Assembly (NCBI GenBank): GCA_024743405.1
Contig: JANSWP010000036.1
Location: 1 to 62,855, forward strand
Origin: Bacteroidota bacterium
Lineage (GTDB): Bacteria > Bacteroidota > Bacteroidia > Chitinophagales > Saprospiraceae
Length of the DNA stretch: 62,855 bases
Reading direction: 5' to 3'
In this document: positions 54,068-62,721 of the stretch, piece by piece
Layout: the number at the start of each line of letters is the position of its first letter
How positions within the stretch are numbered: position 1 is the first letter of the stretch
The notes under the pieces: model-generated
Told to the model about the DNA's origin: nothing
The model's input: the letters and a program-made list of their open reading frames with translations, nothing else
The model's database searches: none
Made by a program: the position numbers and the translations under genes

Positions 54068-54456
54068 TGAACAGCTTATTTGAAATCTATTTTCGACCAA
54101 AAAAATGGGAAGGAACAGGGAAGATATATGAGATATTAGGTGTTTTAATTTTCAAAAAAGTGATCGTTAAGTTAGGCAGGTTTACTGGACAGAAGTCCTC
54201 AAAACCAAACAATTACTATTTGTGGCAAAAAGATAAAGAAGGCATCCAAAAATACGAGCGAAAAACACGATATAATGAAATCATGCATTTAATCGGAATA
54301 ATTTTGCCCTCCATTGGTTTAGTAAAAGGTGTGGACGATCCTGTAACTATTTTCATTTTATGGTTTGTCTTAATCATCAATATATATCCCTTTTTACTTC
54401 AACGCTTTAACAGAATCAGGATATATCGAATTCTTAATCAAAAAAATAAAGTCTAA
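54067..54456 (+). CDS. Small membrane protein, distantly CrtO-like
   Basis: The protein has 129 residues. RPKKWEGTGKIYEILGVLIFKK and YERKTRYNEIMHLIGIILPS resemble the pattern of the glycosyl-4,4'-diaponeurosporenoate acyltransferase (CrtO-like) membrane family, where a W..xGxxYE.xG motif is followed by K and then an E..HW-like helix. The match is by eye and weak. Two hydrophobic helices are near the C-terminus. The start overlaps the GH20 stop by one base (TGATG), so translation is probably coupled. Function is not assigned. Confidence 0.65.
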   Translation: MNSLFEIYFRPKKWEGTGKIYEILGVLIFKKVIVKLGRFTGQKSSKPNNYYLWQKDKEGIQKYERKTRYNEIMHLIGIILPSIGLVKGVDDPVTIFILWFVLIINIYPFLLQRFNRIRIYRILNQKNKV

Positions 54457-54479
54457 TCAAAAAAGTAACTATAAAAGCA

Positions 54480-54731
54480 TTGATCATTTCCATTTTGATA
54501 ATAACGTATAGTTTTATCCATACGTTTTATTTAAGATCTCCACTCTCAGATAATATCATTCTAAATATTATTGATTTTGCATTCGGGATTCCTGTTTATA
54601 TTCCGTTCATGGTAGCATTTGCGGGTGAAAATATTATTGCAATAATCTCCATAATCATTGAAATCATTGTTTTTACACTCATAATTAGATTTATTATCAA
54701 ACTGAAACAAGCCAAACAAAAACTGCCTTGA
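54480..54731 (+). CDS. Small hydrophobic membrane protein, unknown
   Basis: The protein has 83 residues with three hydrophobic stretches (IISILIITYSFIHTFYL, IDFAFGIPVYIPFMVAFAG, IIAIISIIIEIIVFTLIIRFII) and a basic tail. The only start in frame is TTG 54480. It is the last member of the GH20-linked run, 23 bases after the previous stop. I do not recognise a family, and it could be a spurious AT-driven frame. Confidence 0.5.
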   Translation: MIISILIITYSFIHTFYLRSPLSDNIILNIIDFAFGIPVYIPFMVAFAGENIIAIISIIIEIIVFTLIIRFIIKLKQAKQKLP

Positions 54732-54824
54732 AGAATATCAAACTATCCAAAGCAGTATAAAAAATACTATTTTAATGGCGTTTATGACAGTCACATCATT
54801 TTTTGGTAGTGCATTGTTAACTTT

Positions 54825-54856
54825 TTTGAAATAGATAGCCCTTTCTTGTATATTTG
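54825..54856 (+). promoter_or_regulatory. Textbook Bacteroidota promoter (TTTG-N20-TATATTTG)
   Basis: TTTG at 54825-54828, a spacer of exactly 20 bases, and TATATTTG at 54849-54856. This matches both halves of the -33/-7 consensus, the only such complete match I found in the window. It drives the metal-related locus at 55.1-59.0 kb after a leader of about 200 bases. Confidence 0.75.
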
Positions 54857-54892
54857 CATAATTTTAGACCAAACTAAGGTGTTACTTAAGAG

Positions 54893-54923
54893 TTACACTC
54901 CAATAATTTTAATAGGGGTGTAA
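54893..54923 (+). promoter_or_regulatory. Leader stem-loop of the metal-uptake locus
   Basis: TTACACTCC (54893-54901) and GGGGTGTAA (54915-54923) pair at 8 of 9 positions around an AU-rich 13-base loop. It overlaps a near-palindrome GTGTTACTTAAGAGTTACAC (54879-54898). Being ~35 bases inside the transcript, it could be a regulator site or an RNA structure. Confidence 0.45.
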
Positions 54924-55105
54924 AGAATTAATCACTGAATCATCACCAATTAATTGAACAATTTAATGATTTAAGCTTTTACCTAAAGATTGTTTCTAAT
55001 TAACCCAAGTTACGGATATTGGATTAATTAGATAAAGCGAAAAAAAGCCGATTCCATATTAAAGATTTCAATACATATCGACTTCTTTCTTCTGTAACTC
55101 TTGCG

Positions 55106-55408
55106 TTGCTTCTCATAAATGCATTCATTTTAAGGGAAGTCCATCACCTAATTGGTCATAATCATGAAGGAGGTATTGACTGTGAAGCCACCGGATCAGA
55201 TCAACATATCCATGATCTAGAATATAATTTTACAGATTGTATTGTCTGTAATTTCAACTTTTCTCCAACCAAAGAGCCTAACCTTGTTCCTTTATGGGTT
55301 CCTTGTCCACAAACTCTATTAACTCATTCTTTTTACTGGAAGAAAATAATTTCTAGAAATTATTTTCTCTCCCCTAATTCAAGAGGACCACCTCATTCAT
55401 CAACCTAA
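55106..55408 (+). CDS. Small His/Cys-rich exported protein of the metal-uptake locus
   Basis: The protein has 100 residues from TTG 55106. A His-rich stretch (VHHLIGHNHEGG) and further His (HIHD), plus DCIVCNFNF, look like a metal-binding periplasmic or surface peptide. The frame is open back to 55028 without an ATG. A rare ATT at 55058 would give KDFNTYRLLSSVTLALLLINAF, a much better export signal, so the true start may be there. Short proteins of this kind often precede TonB receptors for metals in Bacteroidota. The downstream lipoprotein and receptor genes support that reading. Confidence 0.6.
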   Translation: MLLINAFILREVHHLIGHNHEGGIDCEATGSDQHIHDLEYNFTDCIVCNFNFSPTKEPNLVPLWVPCPQTLLTHSFYWKKIISRNYFLSPNSRGPPHSST

Positions 55409-55510
55409 GTCCACAATTATTTTTCAATTTTCTTTATGATTTACTTTGGTTTTTTGTCATCACTAAACCATCATGCAAATCATGACTAACTAGATTAGAA
55501 ACTTGAGAAT

Positions 55511-55674
55511 AAGGAATGGGAGGATAATAAAATATACAAAATTGACGCTGTATTTTTTTCTTTTAGATTTTTTAAAAAATTAGTGCATAGTGACACTACG
55601 GACTCATTTCTTAAAGATGCTAAAGGGAAAAAAGGCAAGTAATAAAGATGTATATTTTATTGCCCCACTCCTAA
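55511..55674 (+). repeat. Type-G nested palindromic repeat (diverged)
   Basis: The left arm AAGGAATGGGAGGATAATAA (continuing AATATAC) pairs with GTATATTTTATTGCCCCACT (continuing CCTA). The inner part AAAAAATTAGTGCATAGTGA, then CACTACGGACTC and ATTTCTTAAAG align loosely with the AAAAAACACAGG...GCGAGTATTTTTAACG core. Confidence 0.55.
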
Positions 55675-55790
55675 GAGCGTATCAATGAATTAGGAAGGTG
55701 ATTTTTTCAATAAAAATGAATACCCAGGTAAAATCGACAGGGTAAATAAAGTAACTACCCTTCCAGTTTATTGGCAGAACTAGGCAAACA

Positions 55791-55988
55791 AAATCACACT
55801 TTACTTTTAAGTTCTCGGATACAAATATTAAACTGTTATTTCGGTTTGTTTTGTCAACTGGCTACGTTGACAATGCTCCCTATGGCTACTAAGGCTATGA
55901 TTGCGTTATTCGCATAACTTGATAAAAAACAATCTCGAAATAACTTATCAAATTTGATTTACAAGAATTTAAAAGTAGAGTGTGATTT
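55791..55988 (-). repeat. Type-H nested palindromic repeat
   Basis: The outer arms AAATCACACTTTACTTTTAA and TTAAAAGTAGAGTGTGATTT pair with one mismatch. A second pair of arms inside (GTTATTTCGG..., ...CTCGAAATAAC) continues the palindrome. The centre shares CTAAGGCTAT and a TTATTCGC block with type E. It lies just upstream of the lipoprotein gene. Confidence 0.65.
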
Positions 55989-56078
55989 TTCAATTATGCT
56001 CTTCTTCCTAATTTTTTTCGAGATATACCATGTCTTGGCGATATAGTGTATCATTTCTTTACTTTTAAATATTAAAAA

Positions 56079-56642
56079 ATGAATACTTCAAAATATAAAT
56101 TCCTTTTTATTCTTATTCCAACATTTTTCATATTAGCTTCTTGTGGAGATGACGACCCTGTTATCCCCGTAGAAGAGGAAGTCATTACTACATTAAATTA
56201 TACCTTAACCCCAGTTTCAGGAGGCGATGTAGTCGTCTTAACTTTTCAAGATTTGGATGGCGACGGAGGTAATGCACCGACTATTTCAGGAGGCATATTG
56301 AGTACTAATACGATCTACCAAGGTAGCATTGAATTACTGAATGAATCTGAAATGCCTGTTGAAGATATTACTGAGGAAATTCGAACTGAAGATTTAGAAC
56401 ATCAATTCTTTTTTAACTCTACAGTTAATGGTTTATCTGTCACCTATTCAGATACTGACCCCAATGGAAATCCTGTTGGTTTGACAAACTCAATTACTAC
56501 AACAGATGCAGCTTCTGGTACTTTGACAGTGATTTTACGACATCAACCAGATAAAAGTGCAAGTGGAGTAAAAGAAGGAGATATAACCAATGCAGGTGGT
56601 GAAACAGATATCGAAGTTCAATTTGACATCAACGTACAATAA
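56079..56642 (+). CDS. Lipoprotein paired with a TonB receptor (metal-locus accessory)
   Basis: The protein has 187 residues. The signal with lipobox FILASC is followed by an acidic patch GDDDPVIPVEEEV. The body is an all-beta domain (TTLNYTLTPVSGGDVVVLTFQDLDGDGG, GSIELLNESEMPVEDITEEI). Similar ~190-residue lipoproteins, often auto-annotated as type 1 periplasmic-binding-fold superfamily, accompany TonB receptors in this phylum. It is 86 bases upstream of the receptor gene and probably co-transcribed. It may capture the ligand or gate the receptor at the outer membrane. I saw no defined metal site other than the acidic loops (DLDGDGG). Confidence 0.8.
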   Translation: MNTSKYKFLFILIPTFFILASCGDDDPVIPVEEEVITTLNYTLTPVSGGDVVVLTFQDLDGDGGNAPTISGGILSTNTIYQGSIELLNESEMPVEDITEEIRTEDLEHQFFFNSTVNGLSVTYSDTDPNGNPVGLTNSITTTDAASGTLTVILRHQPDKSASGVKEGDITNAGGETDIEVQFDINVQ

Positions 56643-56727
56643 TGATAGTTCAGGTATGATTCTAAGTCTGGTAGTTTTCTCAAACAACCAAACTTAGAAT
56701 CTACCGAAGTTCAGGTCATCATTCATT

Positions 56728-59037
56728 ATGTATAAAATAAAAAGGCTTCTATTTCTTATCATTCTCCTTCCTATTTGGGGGCTTTCTCAAGACTGTGCAA
56801 TTCAACTCACTGGTCTAATCTTAGATAAAGGCACAAACATACCACTACCCTACTCTAATGTGTATTTAGAAGAACAAGGTTTAGGGGCAGTATCAGATTC
56901 GACTGGTTTTTTTAAATTTATTCAATTGTGCGAAGGCGATTACCATTTGGACATTAGTCATATAGGATGTGAGCCAACCAGTCATTTTATTTCTATTTCA
57001 AAAGATACTTTTGTCCAAATTTACCTGAACCATCATGCCGAATTGTTGGATGAAGTCGTCATCCATGGAAAATCGAACGATAATTCTACCCAAATTAGTA
57101 GTACTGTCAGTCGTGAAAACATTGAACAAAATAGTCATAAGAACCTCTCAGATATTTTAGAAAGTATAGTAGGTGTAAGCTCTTTGAAAAATGGTTCTGG
57201 TATTTCGAAACCAGTCATTCATGGTCTATATGGCAATCGAGTAGCTATTCTCAATAATGGCATACAACAGTCTGGGCAGCAATGGGGGAATGACCATGCT
57301 CCCGAAATTGACCCGTTTATTGCTAATCACCTCTCAGTGATCAAAGGAGCTAGTGCATTGGCATATGGAAGTAATTCACTTGGCAGTGTCGTTTTAGTCG
57401 AAACTGACAAAATTCGACAAGATCCACATTTGCATGGAAGCGTTAACTATTCTTTTCATTCTAATGGCCTGGGTAATACCTTAAATACTCAATTGGAAAA
57501 AAATGGACGATGGGCAGCATGGAGAGTTAGTGGAACATTGAAAGTACAAGGCGACTCAAAATCCCCAGATTATTTTTTGACAAATACCGGTAAAAAAGAA
57601 GGAAATATTGCCATTCAATTGGAAAAGAAGATCAGTGACTATTGGCATAACAGCTTATACTTTAGCTCTTTTAATACTCAAATTGGAGTATTGAGGGGTT
57701 CGCATATTGGCAATTTGACCGATTTATCTGATGCCATTGGAAAAGAAGAACCATTTTTTACAGAATCCAATTTTTCATATGAAATCAATGCCCCACGCCA
57801 AAAAGTTCATCATCATTTAGTCAAACTCGAATCCAAATATTTCTTTGATGATCATCGAATTTTAAAATTCAAATATGGTGGTCAACTGAATAATCGCCAA
57901 GAATTTGATATTAGACGAGGTAATAGAAGTGATATACCAGCATTGAGTTTAGAGCAATACTCAAACTTCTTAGAACTGGCTTATAATCAAGAGTTGGAAA
58001 ATGGAGGTTTGGTAAAAACAGGTCTTCAATTCAATTTGGTGGATAATACCAATAATCCTGAAACAGGTATTTTGCCATTAATTCCAAATTATGACGGACG
58101 AACCAGTTCAGCCTATTTTATCTTCCAAAAAGAAATGGGAAATCTATTTTATGAATTAGGCGGTCGGTATGATTTCAAAAAATGGAAGGTTGCTACGATT
58201 TCAAATTCCCTTCCAAGAATAATTGAACGGTTTACACATAATTTTCATAATTATTCCTTTTCGACTGGCATAAAATATACATTTTCTGAAGGATTGAAGA
58301 CCAATTTGAATGCAGGATACATGCTTCGTGCTCCTGAAGTCAATGAACTATATAGTTCTGGACTTCATCAAGGAGTAAGTGGAATCGAGGAAGGAAATCG
58401 AACGTTGAATTCCGAAAAGTCAATTAAAGTGATGGCTTCTGCAGATTGGTATTTTCAAAAAAAATTATTCATTCAAGCTTTAGTGTATTATCAAAACATC
58501 CAAGATTATATATACTTACAGCCTCAAAATGAATTCCGTTTGACTATTCGGGGAGCTTTCCCCGTTTTTCTTTATGAACAAACCAATGCTCAACTTTTTG
58601 GGACAGATATCCTACTTTCTTATGAACCAAAAGAAAACCTGAAATGGTTATTTAAATATTCATCGGTTAATGGAAAAGACCTTACAAATAACCTAGCACT
58701 AATAAACATACCCGCAAATAATCTTTTCACCTCATTTACCTGGTCTTTTAAAGACATCCAAAAATTAACGCAAAACTCAATTTCCATCAACGCAAAATAT
58801 GTTTTTGAACAACAGGATATTTTGCAGGAACAAGATTTTCTTGCCCCTCCCGATGCCTATTTTTTATTAGGTGTTACCGTAGGAACCAATTTGCAGCTGA
58901 ATCATTCTAAAATTCGGTTATCATTGAGTATCGAAAACCTTTTGAATACAACTTATCGAGACTATTTGAATCGCCTTCGGTATTTTGCGGATGATACGGG
59001 TATGAATGTAATTTTAAATTTGAATTATAGTTTCTAG
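56728..59037 (+). CDS. TonB-dependent receptor, ZnuD-like branch
   Basis: The protein has 769 residues. Signal ending LSQ, CarboxypepD_reg-like domain ~24-108 (QLTGLILDKGTNIPLPYSNVYL), plug ~120-235 (NLSDILESIVGVSSLKNGSGIS, KPVIHGLYGNRVAILNNGI, GASALAYGSNSLGSVVLVE) and a barrel ending NLNYSF with the C-terminal Phe. The plug motif QQWGNDHAPEIDPF, with HRVxVLxxG-like spacing, resembles the ZnuD zinc receptors of Gram-negatives. With the His/Cys-rich small protein and accessory lipoprotein upstream it suggests zinc or another divalent metal; this is inference. The insertion NFHNYSF and the H-rich plug face could bind metal. Confidence 0.88.
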   Translation: MYKIKRLLFLIILLPIWGLSQDCAIQLTGLILDKGTNIPLPYSNVYLEEQGLGAVSDSTGFFKFIQLCEGDYHLDISHIGCEPTSHFISISKDTFVQIYLNHHAELLDEVVIHGKSNDNSTQISSTVSRENIEQNSHKNLSDILESIVGVSSLKNGSGISKPVIHGLYGNRVAILNNGIQQSGQQWGNDHAPEIDPFIANHLSVIKGASALAYGSNSLGSVVLVETDKIRQDPHLHGSVNYSFHSNGLGNTLNTQLEKNGRWAAWRVSGTLKVQGDSKSPDYFLTNTGKKEGNIAIQLEKKISDYWHNSLYFSSFNTQIGVLRGSHIGNLTDLSDAIGKEEPFFTESNFSYEINAPRQKVHHHLVKLESKYFFDDHRILKFKYGGQLNNRQEFDIRRGNRSDIPALSLEQYSNFLELAYNQELENGGLVKTGLQFNLVDNTNNPETGILPLIPNYDGRTSSAYFIFQKEMGNLFYELGGRYDFKKWKVATISNSLPRIIERFTHNFHNYSFSTGIKYTFSEGLKTNLNAGYMLRAPEVNELYSSGLHQGVSGIEEGNRTLNSEKSIKVMASADWYFQKKLFIQALVYYQNIQDYIYLQPQNEFRLTIRGAFPVFLYEQTNAQLFGTDILLSYEPKENLKWLFKYSSVNGKDLTNNLALINIPANNLFTSFTWSFKDIQKLTQNSISINAKYVFEQQDILQEQDFLAPPDAYFLLGVTVGTNLQLNHSKIRLSLSIENLLNTTYRDYLNRLRYFADDTGMNVILNLNYSF

Positions 59038-59044
59038 ATTTTAC

Positions 59045-59068
59045 TTTAGGGGGCAGGAAATAAATAAG
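59045..59068 (+). repeat. Solo type-C repeat arm
   Basis: TTTAGGGGGCAGGAAATAAA matches the type-C left arm. No core or partner arm follows within 100 bases. It sits 8 bases after the receptor stop codon. Confidence 0.6.
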
Positions 59069-59181
59069 GCTATTAGGCTCCGTGCGTTTCTCCATTGAGG
59101 TTAAAATCCAAAACTTCTATCTCAATAATACTTTTGGAAAAAAGTCTAATTAGAAATCAAATCTTCTAAATTTATTAATCT

Positions 59182-59442
59182 ATGAATACAATTGGAATCG
59201 TAGCTGCAATTTTAACAACTGGCGCTTTTCTACCTCAAGCATTGAAAACGATAAAAACCAAACAAACAGACGACCTAAGTCTTACTACTTTCTCTATGAT
59301 ATTCATAGGAACCATTTTGTGGTCCTTTTATGGCCATTTTATTGAAGATAATCCCCTACTTTTTGCTAATGTCATTACCGCCTTTTTGTCTGGAATCATC
59401 GTTACCTTAAAAATTAATTCTATGTTGGAGGCAAAAAAATAG
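59182..59442 (+). CDS. SemiSWEET-family (PQ-loop) sugar transporter subunit
   Basis: The protein has 86 residues forming a three-helix bundle that works as a homodimer. The family PQ motif is present in TTGAFLPQALKTIKTKQTDDLS, followed by helix 2 (MIFIGTILWSFYGHFI) and helix 3 with Asn (FANVITAFLSGIIVTLKI). SemiSWEETs move mono- or disaccharides down their gradient. A possible -7 box TACTTTTG lies at 59129-59136. It has no metabolic partner nearby except the pyruvate-kinase-like gene 99 bases downstream. Confidence 0.92.
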   Translation: MNTIGIVAAILTTGAFLPQALKTIKTKQTDDLSLTTFSMIFIGTILWSFYGHFIEDNPLLFANVITAFLSGIIVTLKINSMLEAKK

Positions 59443-59541
59443 TTCAGTTATATCAAGCCCCAAAACAGGTCAAAAATGACAACTACACCAACCCTTAAAG
59501 TGTTTAATAAAGGCCTTGAATCCTAAGATTAAACCTTACAA

Positions 59542-61383
59542 ATGAAAAATCTAAAAAACAAAAATATACGAAGTATAATTGGAGAATTAGATGCCTTGAT
59601 CAACAGGGCTCGAAAATTTGAAAAAAAATATAATAAGCAACTTTCTAGAGTATCTCCAAACTTCACTCAAAGTGCTCGAAACCTAATTCATTATCGAGCA
59701 TTGAGGATGACAGACAATCGAGATTTACAAAAAAAATTAGGCGATATGGGGCTTTCTCGCTTAGCAAAAGCGGAAAGTCATGTGATGGCTAGTTTATTAG
59801 CCACCAAATCTTATTTAAGTGGTTTGATTGGGGAGCTGCCCCCTAAAAAGAAGCGACCAGACTTAACATTCAAAAAAAGTAAAAGAATACATAAAACACA
59901 TGCCAAAGCACTACTCGGCTACCGTTCAAAAGGACGCCGTACACGTATCATGGTTACTCTACCGACAGAGGCTGCGCAAAACTATCAATTAGTACACGAT
60001 ATGATTGCCAATGGAATGAATTGTGCAAGAATAAATTGTGCCCATGACAATGAAGAAACATGGAAAAAGATGATCAGTCATGTAAGAAAAGCTTCTGTTA
60101 AGTTGAAGCGAAAATGTCAGGTAGCAATGGATTTGGGTGGTCCAAAAATTCGTACAGGAAACTTAACACCTGGACCAAAAATTCGAAAATTCCGACCTAC
60201 AAAAGATATTAGAGGTAAAATAATTCGTCCCGCTGAGATTTGGTTAAGCGAAACCCCACATCCCGATTTTAATAGCCTCCATTTACCTATCATTTGGAAT
60301 TCGAAATTAAAATTAGAAAAAGGTTCACAATTATATTTTAGAGATACTAGAGGGAAAAAAAGATCATTTAGCGTAATTAAAGTAACGAAAAATGGATGCT
60401 TAGTGCACTGTTTTAAAACGGCTTATTTAGAGATAGGAATGACGCTTTATACACATAAAAATCAGTCCTCTGATTTCATGAAAGTCGGAGAGTTACCTCC
60501 CATTGAACAACCTATTCTTCTGCACAAAGGGGACAAGCTAAGGGTACATAAAGCTAACCTTCTGGGGGAACCTGCCCAATATAACGCTGATAATAAATTG
60601 CTTTCTTATGCCCATATTTCCACAACCGCCCCTGAAATTTTTAAAGGGGTAAAAATAGGAGAGCCTATTTTCTTAGATGATGGACAAATAGAAGGACATA
60701 TTTCTCAAACGAGTGAAGATGAATTTATTTTTGATATTATTCATACCAAATCTAAGGGAGGAAAATTGCGCGCAGACAAAGGTATCAATCTGCCATCCAG
60801 TAATTTACAGATTAGCGGGTTGACTAAAAAAGATAAAAAAGATTTAAAATTTGTAGTTAAACACGCAGATGTGGTGAATCTCTCATTTGTCAATAATCGA
60901 CAAGATGTTCGAGATTTAATCAACGAGCTGGATCAACTTAACGCAAAAAATAAAATAGGCATCATTCTCAAAATCGAAACTCAAAGTGGGTTCAATAATC
61001 TAATTGAGATCTTGTTGGAAGCAATGCAAGTATATCCTATCGGAGTCATGATTGCAAGAGGAGACTTAGCGATTGAATCTGGTTGGAATAATATCGGGCG
61101 GATTCAAGAGGAAATTTTATCACTTTGCTTGTCCGCTAATATCTCAGACATTTGGGCAACACAAGTATTAGAAAATCTAGCTAAAAAAGGTATTCCTTCA
61201 CGCGCAGAAATCACAGATGCCGTCATGTCTCAACGCGCAGACTGCGTGATGCTCAATAAAGGTTCTTATATTTTACAATCTATTCATTTATTAGATACGA
61301 TCTTAAAAGAAATGAGACCTTATCGAGATAAAAATGCTCCATTATTACCAAAAATGAAACCAGCAAACATTAAGGTTCTATAA
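59542..61383 (+). CDS. Variant pyruvate kinase-like protein with N-terminal extension and no C-domain
   Basis: The protein has 613 residues. A basic ~125-residue N-terminal domain not found in ordinary pyruvate kinases precedes the barrel (TRIMVTLPTEAAQNYQLVHDMIANGMNCARINCAHDN). Conserved catalytic pieces are LGGPKIRTG (~198-206), the Lys of ILKIET (~477), MIARGDLAIE (~500-508) and ATQVLENLAKKGIPSRAEITD. The B-domain insert (~235-385) is much longer than usual. After the barrel the protein ends, so the allosteric C-terminal domain is missing. It may be a true but non-allosteric kinase or a PEP-related enzyme with altered substrate. MSQRADCVMLNKG replaces the usual DGTDAVMLS. Confidence 0.82.
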   Translation: MKNLKNKNIRSIIGELDALINRARKFEKKYNKQLSRVSPNFTQSARNLIHYRALRMTDNRDLQKKLGDMGLSRLAKAESHVMASLLATKSYLSGLIGELPPKKKRPDLTFKKSKRIHKTHAKALLGYRSKGRRTRIMVTLPTEAAQNYQLVHDMIANGMNCARINCAHDNEETWKKMISHVRKASVKLKRKCQVAMDLGGPKIRTGNLTPGPKIRKFRPTKDIRGKIIRPAEIWLSETPHPDFNSLHLPIIWNSKLKLEKGSQLYFRDTRGKKRSFSVIKVTKNGCLVHCFKTAYLEIGMTLYTHKNQSSDFMKVGELPPIEQPILLHKGDKLRVHKANLLGEPAQYNADNKLLSYAHISTTAPEIFKGVKIGEPIFLDDGQIEGHISQTSEDEFIFDIIHTKSKGGKLRADKGINLPSSNLQISGLTKKDKKDLKFVVKHADVVNLSFVNNRQDVRDLINELDQLNAKNKIGIILKIETQSGFNNLIEILLEAMQVYPIGVMIARGDLAIESGWNNIGRIQEEILSLCLSANISDIWATQVLENLAKKGIPSRAEITDAVMSQRADCVMLNKGSYILQSIHLLDTILKEMRPYRDKNAPLLPKMKPANIKVL

Positions 61384-61403
61384 ATTTATTTAGTACAAGG
61401 AAG

Positions 61404-61443
61404 TTTAGGGAGGAGGAAAAATATAACCTACTCCCTCCTAAAA
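61404..61443 (+). terminator. Hairpin after the pyruvate-kinase-like gene
   Basis: TTTAGGGAGGAG and CTCCCTCCTAAA pair at about 10 of 12 positions, separated by an AU-rich loop (GAAAAATATAACCTA). It lies 20 bases after the stop codon. The arm resembles type-C repeat ends, so it may be a collapsed repeat used as a transcript end. No U-tract follows. Confidence 0.45.
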
Positions 61444-61520
61444 TGCTTTAGTTTAGAGGATTAACGTGGCGCTCTGATTAGATTAAGTATCTTTAAAGCA
61501 TATTTAGAATTTCCACTCAA

Positions 61521-61835
61521 ATGCATCAAACGAATAGATATCGAAAATATATAAATATACTCCTAATGGCATTTTCATTAGGTCTGTTTTTTACGGATAC
61601 TATTCTGACCTATGCATTGATGTTGAATGATCTTTCAGACATAAAAGAGCTTTGCGATTTTGAGGATAAAGAGTCTGAAAAAGAAGAGGAACAATCTGAC
61701 AAGAAAACACCCATTTTGGCAAAACATGGGGACTCTAAAACTAAATTATTGTCAGTCAGCGTCCAATATTCCTACAATTCTCGTTCAGATTTTAACCCTG
61801 AAATATTAACTCCTCCGCCAGAATCTCACCTTTAG
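61521..61835 (+). CDS. Small exported acidic protein, unknown
   Basis: The protein has 104 residues. A hydrophobic segment at ~12-33 (INILLMAFSLGLFFTDTILTY) is followed by a highly charged stretch (DKESEKEEEQSDKKT) and a C-terminus ending TPPPESHL. Composition and a start ATG with upstream AT-rich sequence suggest a real gene. I recognise no domain. It is 124 bases upstream of the SulP gene on the same strand and could be co-transcribed with it. Confidence 0.6.
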   Translation: MHQTNRYRKYINILLMAFSLGLFFTDTILTYALMLNDLSDIKELCDFEDKESEKEEEQSDKKTPILAKHGDSKTKLLSVSVQYSYNSRSDFNPEILTPPPESHL

Positions 61836-61959
61836 AGATTAAGTTTATTATATTTAATAATAAGTCACAAATGCATTTAGACACGCAAACTATAATGGTA
61901 ATCGATATAATTTAGAAACATAAGCTTGTCAAAAACCAATTTTAAAAAATAATATTTCT

Positions 61960-62721
61960 ATGAAAAAAAGATTTGGATTTGATTTCTCAAATATAAAAGG
62001 TGATTTATTTGGTGGTATTACAGCAGGTATTGTGGCCTTGCCATTGGCTTTAGCTTTTGGTTTACAATCTGGACTTGGTGCAGCAGCGGGGCTTTATGGA
62101 GCCATTTTTATTAGTTTTTTTGCAGCACTTTTTGGTGGTACTAATACACAAATTTCAGGTCCGACCGCTCCTATGACAGCCGTAAGTATGTTAGTCATCG
62201 CAGGAATTATTGCTGCTAATGAAGGGGACTTAGAGAAAGCCTTGCCCTCTATTATAGTGGTATTTTTATTGGCAGGATTGATGCAAATAGCCTTAGGTTT
62301 TATGAAAGTGGGTCAATACATCCGTTATATCCCTTATCCTGTAGTATCAGGATTTATGACAGGTATTGGTGTCATTATTCTAATTACTCAGATCCTTCCT
62401 ATGCTAGGATATTATCCCAAAGAAGATTTGAGCTTTGTCAATGAATTTAAGCCAGAAGCGGAGGAAGTCATCTTAGAGAAAATATTAAGAGAGGAGGCTG
62501 CCGAAGACATCTTAGTATTGGAAGATTTTAAAGAAACAGTACGACGAGCAGGAAATATTACGGAAGAGAATATAATGCAAGAAGCCGCAGCTTTAGCAAG
62601 TAATGAAGCTTCAGGTGTAATAGGTTCACTTCGTTTAACCAATCGAGGAGACTGTTCATTAAACTGTGCGAGGAAGCGAATTGAAAAAAAGGAGATATTC
62701 GCAAAAAAAGCACACAGATGA
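61960..62721 (+). CDS. SulP-family anion transporter, N-terminal part; 3' end corrupted
   Basis: It reads as 253 residues in this window. The first ~225 are typical SulP: DLFGGITAGIVALPLALAFG, LYGAIFISFFAALFGGTNTQ with ISGPTAPMTAV (the SulP signature), YIRYIPYPVVSGFMTGIGVI and the soluble-loop insert EDILVLEDFKETVRRAG. Full members have 500-600 residues with ~14 helices and an STAS domain. After about 62630 the reading departs from the family (LTNRGDCSLNCARKR) and soon stops, exactly where T content collapses. The break is more likely a sequence error than a real truncation. It transports sulfate, bicarbonate or a similar anion. Confidence 0.8.
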   Translation: MKKRFGFDFSNIKGDLFGGITAGIVALPLALAFGLQSGLGAAAGLYGAIFISFFAALFGGTNTQISGPTAPMTAVSMLVIAGIIAANEGDLEKALPSIIVVFLLAGLMQIALGFMKVGQYIRYIPYPVVSGFMTGIGVIILITQILPMLGYYPKEDLSFVNEFKPEAEEVILEKILREEAAEDILVLEDFKETVRRAGNITEENIMQEAAALASNEASGVIGSLRLTNRGDCSLNCARKRIEKKEIFAKKAHR

